Assembly (NCBI RefSeq): GCF_029784135.1
Contig: NC_073746.1
Coordinates: 67,024,763-67,088,762 of the forward strand
From: Toxorhynchites rutilus septentrionalis
Lineage: Eukaryota > Arthropoda > Insecta > Diptera > Culicidae
Reading direction: 5' to 3'
Length of the DNA: 64,000 nucleotides
The position numbers and the translations under genes are program-made. The notes beneath the pieces were generated by a model. It was not told the origin of the DNA. It saw only the letters and a list, made by a program, of their open reading frames with translations, and did no database searches. Shown here piece after piece: positions 23,138 through 32,324 of the stretch (position 1 is the stretch's first letter; each line of letters opens with the position of its first letter).

Positions 23138-24434
23138 AAGGGTGTGTCACATCAAATTGCATCACGGAAAAAACGCTGTAGAAATTTAATTTTTAGGAAT
23201 TATATCTTCAGCTTTCGCTTATAATCAGATAAGAGTGTATAGATCACGTTGGCCATGCTTCACTGTCAATTTTTCGTAAATTTGGAAAAATGTCGTCGAA
23301 CGAAAAAGAGCGTCGTGAATTAATCCTGTGCACTCATTTCGAGAATCCGGAGTTGTCACATCGGGACATCGGTAAGATGCTGGGAATCGTCCAATCCACG
23401 GTCAGCAGAGTACTAAAACGATACTTCGAGATCCTAACCATCGACCGGAAGGTGAAGAACGGCAAAAATGGATGCTCTGTCAGTGAAAAAGATCACAAGC
23501 GCGTAGTTAAGCAGTTTAGACTTGATCCGAGAAGTTCGGTCCGGGATGTCGCCAATAAGCTGAATTTGTCAAGTTCATTCGTCCAGCGGACCAAGCAGCG
23601 GGAGGTCCTGCGTACATACAAGGTTCAGAAGGCTCCTAACCGCGACGAAAGGCAAAACATGGTGGGGAAGACGCGAGCCCGGAAGCTGTACACCGAAATG
23701 CTGACGAAGCCGCATTGCCTGGTAATGGACGACGGAACCTACGTCAAAGCGGACTTTCGTCAGCTGCCGGGCCTGTTGTTCTTCTCCGCAGAGGACAAAT
23801 TCAGCGTTCCGGAGGAGATTCGCAAGCAGAAACTATCCAAGTTTGCCAAAAAGTACATGGTGTGGCAAGCGATCTGCTCTTGCGGAAAGCGGAGCGCCCC
23901 CTTCGTGATGACCGGCACGGTAAACGGGCAGGTTTACCTTAAGGAGTGCCTACAGAAGCGCTTACTATCACTATTGAAGCAGCACGAGGGCCCGACCATC
24001 TTCTGGCCGGATCTCGCTTCGTGCCACTATTCAAAGGACGTGTTGGAATGGTACGAAGCCAACGGGGTCACCTTCGTGCCAAAGGAAATGAACCCGCCCA
24101 ACGCGCCGGAGCTTCGCCCAATAGAGAAATATTGGGCGATTATGAAGCAGGCCCTCCGGAAGAACCCAAAAGTTGTCAAATCGGAGGCGGACTTCAAGAG
24201 AAAATGGATTTCTGTTCAAAAAAACTACAACCTGACGTTGTACAGAACCTTATGGACGGGGTAAAGAGGAAGGTGCGAGCATACGGGCTTGGGCTCGAAG
24301 TATGAATAAAAAGAAAATGCCAAAAGTTGTTTAATAGTTTTTATTTTACTGTCTAAAATTTTCAAAAGGATCGGTCTACTGGGCGAATTTCTACAGCGTT
24401 TTTTCCGTGATGCAATTTGATGTGACACACCCTT
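23138..24434 (+). mobile_element. ITmD37E-type DNA transposon, copy C
   Basis: A 1297-bp element with TA at 23136-23137 and 24435-24436 and the same terminal inverted repeats as the other copies. It lies inside the palindrome-ended repeat copy 2, splitting text that is continuous at about 48830 in copy 3, so it arrived later than that repeat. Confidence 0.95.
23290..24264 (+). pseudogene. ITmD37E transposase with shifted C-terminus (copy C)
   Basis: The frame opens at the same ATG as copy B and is intact for about 311 residues, covering both helix-turn-helix segments and the three catalytic positions (Asp148, Asp241, Glu279). Two changes stand out. The residue after Asp148 is Gly rather than Glu (MDDGTY). 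The A run near 24220 has seven A instead of eight, so the protein ends in an unrelated tail at 24264 instead of GLGLEV at 24305. The lost piece is the last 27 or so residues. Whether the truncated enzyme works is unknown. I call it a pseudogene with moderate confidence because copy A shares the same shift. Confidence 0.8.
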
Positions 24435-24800
24435 TATTCCCCTTTGCTCTTCTTCTATTCCTTTGTTCACGGAGACTTTACATCCTACGATTTCCCCTTC
24501 GTTGCTCGTCTATAAGTGGCTCGTTATTGACAGCTCTGTTCGGGAAAGCACACAAATGGACAGAACAAATATATGCGGAAATGGGAATGCTTCCAATTTT
24601 CATCCATTCAAACCATATACAGATTATGGGATTGTAATGTATAGCATATCAAACAAATCTTAGGGAGTTTATGATTCGTTTGGTATGTAAATCGCCAAAA
24701 TCCGTACGCGACAAAAATAGTTATTAACGTTAACTTTATTTCATGAAAACGTTACCTGTTTTCTGATTTGGCACCCCTAATGAAAGACGTAGTTCTACGT

Positions 24801-26035
24801 CAAAAATCCTTGACCGATCAGGAATTGAACCCAATACCTATTTGTAGCCTTGAATTTACAAAGGAATTCCTAAACATTGGAGCAGCCTTGAGCTCCGCTC
24901 ATTAAAATGGGCTCATTCTCCTTGGCTTGATCAGCACCAGGAAAAAAAACAGCTACAAATATTCTTAAAAATGTTCTGCCTTCCCCATTTATTGTTCTCA
25001 TAGTTTCTTCTACCATCCCAACACATATTCTTGCCACTTTCCAAATGATCTTCAAATACACTAGCGTTGAACATTGAAACAATTTAAAATATTTCTGCTC
25101 TCCATGTAGCGTAGCGAATTCAGGTTCCAAAACAATTGATCTCGGGGGCAAAATATACTCCAAAAAGTAAAAGAGGTTACGTCATAGAAGCTTTGAAGGC
25201 AGCCAGTATTCTGCAAATAGTATGATTTTTGTCACAGTTATACCGGAATCTTTTTCAGCTGTAGTATTTCTTTAAAAAATCTCTAACGCCTCTGTACCAT
25301 TCAAAATATTTGTTGCATAGAAGCATCTGTACTCAAGCATCAAATTACTCATTTGTTTGATGATTGTTATACACACTCTTACTAAACTTTGACTGCATCT
25401 GATATTGAAAGTTTTGAGCTGCCCTATGCTGTTACGATCAAATGAATTCAAGATTGTGATCATCGTATCGTTGCTTTGTCGATTTAAATGTTTGTTTTTG
25501 TTGTTCTAATATATTCAGAAAAAAAATCTTTCGACAGTTGCCGAGTAGTGATGCATACTAGGAATATTAAAATTCGAACGAACTGTCATTTCTGTTGAGG
25601 CAAAGATTTTTGTCCAGCAGAGATTTATTTACGGAGCAATTTCATATATAGGCACAAAATGAATACCAATCATAAAAACCTGAAAACGCTTCCAACCCTT
25701 CTTTGATGCTTGTTTAGTTGGGAATGTCTTTAGGATTTAACATTGCAGCAACCTTGAGGGTTACATCATTGAAATCAAATCTCTTTTACCAACTCCACGT
25801 ATTATTTATTTATCACCCCAGAAAATATGTACCTATTTGTACTTTTGTCCAAAAATCTGTAATCTGTACCGTACAGAATCTATAGCGAGAAAAACCGAAA
25901 AATCGGTACCTTTCAGATAAATCTGTACATGTGGCAATACTTGGTCCATAGTCGCATTGAATGAGTTGTTGCTTCAAAATACAAAATAAGATAATGAAAT
26001 AGAACAGAAAACAAGCTTTTCAAAAACTACGGGTT
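24801..26035. other. Interval with repeat scraps, no gene recognised
   Basis: Text at 24810-24870 (GACCGATCAGGAATTGAACC, TTGAATTTACAAAGGAAT) repeats that at 21525-21600 in the same orientation, so these two strips flank the palindrome-ended repeat directly. The stretch around 25830-25945, with repeated CTGTAC/AATCTGTA words and ending ATGTGGCAATA, resembles 62760-62870. No coding frame was recognised. Confidence 0.4.
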
Positions 26036-26063
26036 TCATCCAGCTCAGCGTAATGTATCCATA

Positions 26064-26165
26064 ATGTCTTCGAAAATCGAAATCGAAAGGATGAGAAACT
26101 TGGGAACATCTACGTTAGATGATCCGAAGGAATCTGGCCGGCCGCGTTCAATGCGAACAGAGCGG
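26064..26165 (+). pseudogene. Possible N-terminal scrap of a Tc1/IS630-type transposase
   Basis: The frame reads MSSKIEIERMRNLGTSTLDD then PKESGRPRSMRTERA. The GTST..D.P.SGRPRS.RTE pattern is the linker after the first helix-turn-helix in the insect transposase family of the 4010-4268 remnant. Only about 34 codons are recognisable, followed by stops, and the catalytic domain is missing. Confidence 0.4.
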
Positions 26166-26175
26166 GCTTTGAGCT

Positions 26176-27546
26176 CATGGAGTCTCAGAAGCATCTAGGG
26201 AAAAAATACGGCACAAGGGAGCGATTCTTTATCCTCAGCGATCTCCATAGGAGAGTGTGTATTATCAAATGAAGCGTTATTTTATCATGTGGTTTTTCCA
26301 TAATACACAAAACGGCAGAATGTTTAGAGGAAAGTGTAACCCACGGTTATGCGAAAATCCCGTTCATAACTGGTGCTGAGAAAACATAAATGGTCTTCCT
26401 GTTCACCAGATTCGATTCCTGGACGACTATTTGTTTATTTAGTGAGGTCATACTTACTACCGCAGGTAAACGAGTGTCGTGTATCTAGATTTGCTCATTG
26501 TTAAATTTCCATTCAATTGATACAATTACTAGTGAATTCTAAATTACTAATGTGTAATAAATTCAGTTAGAATATGTATAAGAATATTTTGGACTCGGTG
26601 TTCATTAAACAAAATTGAACTTTGAAATCTCAAATTTCTATTGTAACATATATTAATAGAAGCTATAAATGATTTATTCTTACTGTCTTTTTATCTGAAA
26701 TGATCAATTCTCTTCATGAAAATTGCGAGAGCATGAACTGTATAATAATATATATTCCATGTACTAGAAAAAATTTTGTTATTAAATTACTGTTATTTTT
26801 AGTGGTTCATAGCTCCTCGCTCCTGGAACATACAAAAACAAATCGGCTAATGTTTCGAATGAATTGATGAACTACTGTTGTTGATCAGTAATAAACATTG
26901 CATCCACCTGAGACTGTTTCATTGTCACATATGATGTTAATACTATTTGAAGCTACGTGGTAGTTAATCAGGCTGAAAAACAAATGGATACATTTCAGCG
27001 GGGGCATCGAGAATTGTTACCGATTCCCCGCGCCGCGCAACACATGCGTGATAGCGGATACTGCGCTCCCTTCGCTAACGCTCCATCCAGCCAACATTAG
27101 CATTAGCAGAGAGCCCCAGCGCCAACCAACTCGAGGGTGAGCGGAAAATCAGCGCTGATTCCGCGTGTTGCGATTTTTCCACATCTCTCGCGATTCAAGT
27201 TGGATTAGTTGGTGGCCGATAACAGCGGCTGCTCACCTGGGGAACTTGTTTGTGGTATCCGCGTGGTGCTCTGCTTTTTTGGTTGTTTTTTTTTTTGGCT
27301 TTCGTTTCGGAGAGTAAGGTGAATCTTTTAGGTGGACGAGTTGTGCGGCTTCTTCCTGCTGCTCACCGGCAGAGCGGGTTGAGACCGAGCCATGTTGTGG
27401 GCTGATATGTTTTTTTTTTGTTGTTGTCGCGAGAGCAATTTCGCACACCGGTTGAGAGAAAAAGAGAGAAGCCTTCGCGGAGCGCGCAACCCCGAGTGGA
27501 GTTGTCCGGCTGCCACCCCAGAATGGAACGAAAGTGAATTTTGTAG
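26176..27546. other. Upstream region of the cuticle-type gene
   Basis: AT-rich to about 26980, then a GC-richer stretch to the TATA box that matches no repeat in the window. The last 550 bp are the likely proximal regulatory region. Overlapping frames at 27233-27646 on both strands are judged non-coding. Confidence 0.4.
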
Positions 27547-27554
27547 TATAAAAG
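27547..27554 (+). promoter_or_regulatory. TATA box of the cuticle-type gene
   Basis: TATAAAAG lies 80 bp before the start codon. An initiator-like TCAGCA is centred about 27 nt downstream (A at 27574), which predicts transcription starting near 27574-27578 and a 5' leader of about 50 nt. Confidence 0.75.
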
Positions 27555-27626
27555 CGCCAAGTTACTACCAATCAGCATCCAGTTCATTGTCTGGGATCGA
27601 TGCGAACAATCTTAAGTGGAATCGCA

Positions 27627-29410
27627 ATGAAGTTCTTTGTGAGTAGAATTTTTGGGCTTTTCACTACTGTTCTCGACTGCGAATGTGTTTGCTGTGTTTG
27701 GTGGTTATATATTTGAGACCATGAAAAGGACATTTCATCGATAGTTTAAAGTGATCGAGAATTTAGTGAAGGACTAACAAGTGTTTCCGTAGTTCGGGTG
27801 TTGTTAATAATCGTGTTCTTTTACCCTCTGCAGATCTGCCTGTCAGCGCTTTTGTTGGTTTCAGCCTACGCAGCTGAAACGAAGCAAAAGAAAACCGATG
27901 CCAAAGTACCGTTGGCCAAGAAGTTGGACAAACGTGCCCTTCTTGACCTCGGAGCCGGCTATGGAGACATTGGATACCTCGGTGGATCCAGCAGCCTGGG
28001 AGGAGTATACAGCTCTGCCCTTGGTGGTTCCAGCCTTGGTGGAATCAGTAGCTTAGGCAATGATTTGGGAGTTGGTATTGGATCCGGAATTGGTTCCGGA
28101 ATCGGTATTGGATCCGGAATTGGTTCCGGAATCGGTATTGGATCCGGAATCGGTATTGGATCCGGAATCGGCATTGGATCCGGAATTGGATCCGGAATCG
28201 CATACGGAGCTGGCGCTGGCATTGGATCCGGAATTGGTCTGGGATCCGGAATCGGTATTGGATCTGGAGCTGGTTATGCTAGCGGTGCCGGTTATCTGCT
28301 CGGAGGAGCTACTCAAGTTACCAAGCATGTTACCTTAGTCAAGGGTGTCCCAGTGCCAGTCACCGTCAACCGACAGGTCCCAGTTACCGTTGAGAAGCGC
28401 GTCCCATACCCAGTCCATGTTCAAGTTCCACAGCCCTACGAAGTTGTGAAGCATGTACCAGTCAAGGTCCAGGAATACGTCAAGGTCCCAGTGTCCGTGC
28501 CACAGCCCTACACCGTTGAGAAGAGAGTGCCATACCCAGTGCATGTTCCAGTCGACCGCCCATATGCCGTTCACGTGAATGTTCCACAGCCCTATACCGT
28601 TGAGAAGAGAGTTCCATACCCAGTGCATGTTCCAGTTCCACAACCCTACGAGGTCACCAAGCAGGTTCCAGTCCCAGTTCGCGTTCCAGTCTCTGTCCCA
28701 GTGCCATACACCGTTGAGAAGCGAGTTCCAGTCCAGGTTAAGGTACCAGTCGACCGCCCATACCCAGTCCATGTCCCAGCTCCTTACCCAGTTGAAGTTC
28801 CCCGCCCATACCCAGTCACTGTAACCAAGCAGGTCCCATACCAGGTCCGCGTTCCAGTTGATCGTCCAGTTCCAGTCCATGTGGACCGACCAGTTCCATA
28901 CCAGGTTCAGGTTCCAGTCCCACAGCCCTACGTTGTCGAGAAGCGAGTAAGTATTGCTCTTCATCGCAAATGATCGTGAAACTACTAGAAACAAATTTCT
29001 ACAACAATTATTTTCTCCAACAGGTCCCATACACCGTCACCAAGCAAGTCCCAATTCCACAGCCCGTCCACATTGACCGTCCATACCCAGTGCACGTTGA
29101 CCGACCAGTCCCAGTTGAGCGTCACATCCCAGTCCCAGTCAGCACTGGTGTTACTGTCACCGGACATGGGCTAGGATCCTCCATCGGTCTTGGGGGCTCT
29201 TCGATCGGACTTGGAGGTTCTTCCTTCGGACTCGGAGGCTCGTCCCTTGGTCTCGGAGGTGCTTCCCTGGACAGTGGATCCATCGGTCTCGGAGGTGCCT
29301 CTCTGGGCTCGTCTCTCGGAGGTGTCTCTCTGGGTTCGTCTTTCGGAGGTGCCTCGCTGGGTAGCTCCAGCCTCGGCGGCTTCGGTGGTAGCCTCGGCCT
29401 CCGCCACTAA
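27627..29410 (+). CDS. Secreted Gly-rich / Val-Pro repeat protein, likely cuticular (three exons)
   Basis: The exons are 27627-27638, 27834-28946 and 29024-29410. Introns start GTGAGT and GTAAGT and end CTGCAG and CAACAG, all in phase 0, giving 503 residues. The first exon adds only MKFF, and joining it to exon 2 gives the signal peptide MKFFICLSALLLVSAYAA. Starting inside intron 1 at 27798 would lose this. Residues 83-165 are a GIGSG array. About 175-425 is a repeat region built from VPVPVTV, YPVHVPV, QPYxVEKRVPYP and HVDRPVPV units. About 427-503 is rich in Gly, Ser and Leu (GGSSLGLGG) and ends LRH. There is no chitin-binding R&R motif and there are no Cys pairs. Low-complexity insect cuticle proteins, including the Vajk type, look like this, but that family label is my inference. 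A KLDKR site near residue 38 could be cleaved. Confidence 0.9.
28075..28270 (+). repeat. Tandem GGATCCGGAAT-type coding array
   Basis: Units of 12-18 bp built on GGTATTGGATCCGGAATT encode (G-I-G-S-G)n within exon 2. Units are near-identical at the DNA level, and the order of Ile-Gly-Ser-Gly modules alternates irregularly, as expected of an array that changes length by slippage. Confidence 0.85.
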
Positions 29411-29957
29411 AGAACATCCGGTGTACCCGAAATCTGCCAGTAAATTGCCACCACTCTATCGAACATAGCGAAAAGATATGAAACCAAGACCATGTTTGCA
29501 CCACAATCGCAAAGCAACAAAGCAATTATATCTAATTTGTATTTCTAAGTAAAAGACCTCTTTTGTTCTTTATCTTCTCCATTGTGAAGATTTGAATAGT
29601 TACCGTGCAGTTTTCGAGTATGTTCAATGGAACTTCAACTGACTGTGAAACCAATAGTTACACTTTTTTCTCAATATCAGACATACGCGGATTGCGAGTA
29701 ACTTACAAGAACAAAGCGTATCCGTTCCGTAGAAGTGTCTCGAGAAGATATGACGCCATTCAATATCTGACTTCTTGTAACTTATTCCTAATATGTACAA
29801 CCAAAATGTGATCATTAATATATCCATAACAAAAAATCCGAAGTAAAATGACGAAGAGAAAAAAGCTTTGACTAAGTGAGCGAGAAAAAGGACGAAACCA
29901 AGCAACAAGGCGCTGCAAGGATTCATTATTGTATGTTTTATGTAAATAAGAGGAACG

Positions 29958-29963
29958 AATAAA
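29958..29963 (+). terminator. Possible polyadenylation signal
   Basis: This is the first clear AATAAA after the stop codon at 29408-29410, about 550 bp downstream. No AATAAA lies nearer, although weaker variants could be used. Confidence 0.3.
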
Positions 29964-30889
29964 CAATACCAATTAAAAACAAAGTTCTTTCGAATGTTGC
30001 TAACCACCAAAGAAAATGTTTCCGTCATTGAAACGATGGTTTGTTCCGAGCCACCAAACGATATCTTCCCACAGCAATTACACAGGTGACATCACTTTGC
30101 CCTGCGACCAGCGATCAGCTTTGTCAAACGATTGAGGGGGTGTGTTCCAAGAGGTGCAGCCCATGAGACTCTTGCATAATAAATGCGGTAACATTGCGGT
30201 TCACTTGCATGTGATTTGCCTTCTTGTGTTTGTAACCAAACACCGATCGACCCTTCTGTGTGAAGTTCTGCTTTTGTTCTTGTCTGTGAATCGAAAACGC
30301 TCGTTGGACTGAACGAGAAGGCCCCATTGCCACTCATTACTGATATGCTTAGCATACACACCATAATCGCAACCGTAAGATTCAATTGTAATCAACAGCC
30401 AGGCCGCCACCAATATGGGACTTTATTTTGTTTTGTTATTTAGTTTTTCTGCTCGTGGCGTTGCTTCAATTGCCTAGCAGGAAACACCCAAAGGTCACGC
30501 CGTGCACACGTCGTACCCTTTTTCATGTTTCTGTATGTACCATTGTGATAGTGTAAACTGTGTAAACGTAAGAACCAAGAATGGGAACCTCGAGGTCTCC
30601 GTGAATGAGTGTCTACTGTGTTCATTCATTGAACATTACATTCCCACGACCAGTAATAGCGAGCTGGCGGCGCAAAAAAGTGCAAAATAGATAGCATTTG
30701 CAAGTGCAGGCGGCGCCCCTTCTAAGGGGTGTCGGTGTCATGAGGTGATCTTTTTGGGCGGTGGCGGAAAATTTCAGTGAGAAGGTCGATTGTATGCAAT
30801 AGAATAGCCCCATTGACGCGGCAATCGTAAGCGATGAGAGACACGAGCGCCTCGGTTCGGAGTTGGAAACTTTAGTCATCGTTGTTAGA
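29964..30889. other. Interval without recognised gene
   Basis: Relatively GC-balanced sequence with several overlapping short frames on the minus strand. None shows a domain. The frame ending at 30092 has a hydrophobic start, but its apparent first codon is TTG. No repeat copies were seen elsewhere in the window. Confidence 0.3.
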
Positions 30890-31210
30890 GTAGAGTGATC
30901 ATGAAGGGAATACGCTGGTAGGTAACCCGTTGTCCAAAATGACGACGAAATGTTGATGGTTCGGCAGAAATCAAACAAGGTCTTACGCTCGGATTCTCAA
31001 AATAAATCCAACTTTCCTCGCCAGTGACAATTCGATGAACGACATCCTTTATTTCTTTATTGAAAAGCGGCTTTCTACACAGTTCATGTGGAATCATTTC
31101 TCCAATCTTTTGAATCTTTCCTACGTCCTTCGAATGTATGGAGATGGCTTTTCGGGCCACAATCAATTGATCTGTGTTTGTTGCGTTGGAGTATCTTCGT
31201 CATGTGCAAT
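30890..31210 (-). pseudogene. Mariner transposase fragment
   Basis: On the minus strand the text reads VARKAISIHSKDVGKIQKIG, EMIPHEL, then VVHRIVTGEESWIYFENP. The order matches mariner transposases (VGQKAIS.RLK.MGKI.K.G.W.PHEL, then FLHRIVTGDEKWI). The first catalytic Asp reads Glu (VTGEES). Neither the N-terminal nor the C-terminal half is present and no terminal repeats flank it. It abuts the left end of the long-TIR element. Confidence 0.65.
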
Positions 31211-31261
31211 TCCAAATGAAATCGTCCAAAAAATGCAGATTTTAAAAACATGTACTTTTGA

Positions 31262-32045
31262 TTCGAATGAAAGTTTGTATTCCGTTTGGGTTGGAGGAAA
31301 TATGAGTTTTCCACAGCAATTGGGATTTTTTTTGACTCAAGCGTAACTTTTGAAAAGGGCGTATCGATTTTGGTAGGAGAAATCTTTGATAATTTATATC
31401 TAAAAAACTATGAGTCGTCCCGAAATAGTGTCTTAGAAAGAGTTATAGAGTATTGATGTCTAAACATGAAAAAAATATACACTGAGAAAAAAATAGTACT
31501 CTTTTTTTTATTTACAAAAAAAACTTTAATTTGCAATATCCAAAATACATATTTTTTAATTTTTTTTTTATTTTTTCATATAAAAATTAAATTTAAAAAA
31601 TGAATCCAAGATGATATTTTTGACGAACTTTGTGGAACTTCGAATTTTTATGAATTTCCGAAATTTATGAATTCGAATTTTTGTATGTTAACAATCGTTT
31701 TTAACCACAAATTATGATTTTTGATGTGATTTAAACAAAAAAAGCTCATTATAAATCTCCTTCAAAATGTAGCCATACTCGAGATATTTTAAAAAATATT
31801 TTTAATTTATTGTCTTTTTTATAGTAAATATTCCCTTTTAATATGTTTGTCGTGTTATACCGTCATGGTCATGAAATTTTATGAATTTGCTTATAGTTTC
31901 CAACAAATTTTCCAAATACATCATTATGGTAAAAATATATGTTTAGGAGTTACGTTGAAAAACATTTGAAGACATGTGGGTTAACACAAAACGTAGCGAT
32001 ATCAAAAAATCTTTTTTTATCTTAATACAAACTTTTAACATATCA
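31262..32045 (+). repeat. Left long terminal inverted repeat
   Basis: It matches 34725-35517 on the opposite strand, by eye about 85-90%, for example AGACATCAATACTCTATAAC, TACACTGAGAAAAAAAT and AACTCCTAAACATATATTTT on one or other side. It is AT-rich and non-coding. The frame at 31035-31346 overlaps its outer edge and is incidental. Confidence 0.85.
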
Positions 32046-32208
32046 CATATCATAAACACAATCAAAACACGAACAGTAGAATTGAAATCCCAACAACAAA
32101 TACCTTGTTGATTCAACCGGACGTTATGGGTACAAATATAATTAACTTGTTTACGTTATGCCTAGATTATACCTGAAGTCAGGTATATCTAAGCTACCTC
32201 TGTACAGG

Positions 32209-32290
32209 TATATAAAGTCAGGTACCTTTAGGGTACCTCTATAATGTATATAAAGTTACTCATATTGAAACATCGTTCATCAGTCGAACA
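32209..32290 (+). promoter_or_regulatory. Core promoter of the long-TIR transposase gene
   Basis: TATATAAAG occurs twice, at 32209-32217 and 32247-32255, in a stretch with repeated GTCAGGTA/GGTACCT words. A perfect arthropod initiator TCAGTC lies at 32280-32285, about 35 nt after the second TATA. The first ATG of the gene follows 43 nt later, at 32325. Confidence 0.65.
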
Positions 32291-32324
32291 ATTTTCCTTA
32301 CAGAGTAAATAACAGTATACCCCA

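Larger units (their letters stand above)
21735..24800 (-). repeat. Palindrome-ended repeat, copy 2, carrying ITmD37E copy C
   Basis: Read on the minus strand, it starts with ACGTAGAACTACGT (24787-24800), continues with the same CAAATCAGAAAACAGGTAAC-like and AAAGTTAACGTTAATAACTA text as copies 1 and 3, and ends with GCGTAGTTCTACGT at 21786-21799 plus ATGCGGCCGTGTCTTGAACA. ITmD37E copy C interrupts it at 23138-24434. Internal repeats near 21960-22260 and 22720-22840 match 49530-49890 in inverted orientation. No transposase was recognised. The superfamily is unknown. Confidence 0.7.

Noticed and set aside
26370..26435. tRNA-like B box (AGATTCGATTCCTGG)
   Set aside because: No matching A box at tRNA spacing and no cloverleaf acceptor pairing could be drawn.
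27959..28338. Pro/Ile/Asp and Ser/Asn repeat frames opposite or overlapping the GIGSG array
   Set aside because: Frame shadows of a tandem repeat, with no start context of their own.
28335..29030. 231-codon minus-strand frame rich in Trp, Asn and Asp
   Set aside because: It is the mirror of the plus-strand Val-Pro repeat exon. The composition follows from reverse-reading GTCCCA-type codons, and the plus strand has TATA, signal peptide and splice sites.
29157..29525. 122-codon minus-strand frame with Arg/Ser repeats
   Set aside because: Shadow of the Gly-Ser-Leu tail exon.
30092..30385. Minus-strand frame with a hydrophobic start that resembles a signal peptide
   Set aside because: The apparent first codon is TTG with an in-frame stop just upstream. 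The first real ATG lies inside the hydrophobic stretch. No splice or promoter context, no known motif.
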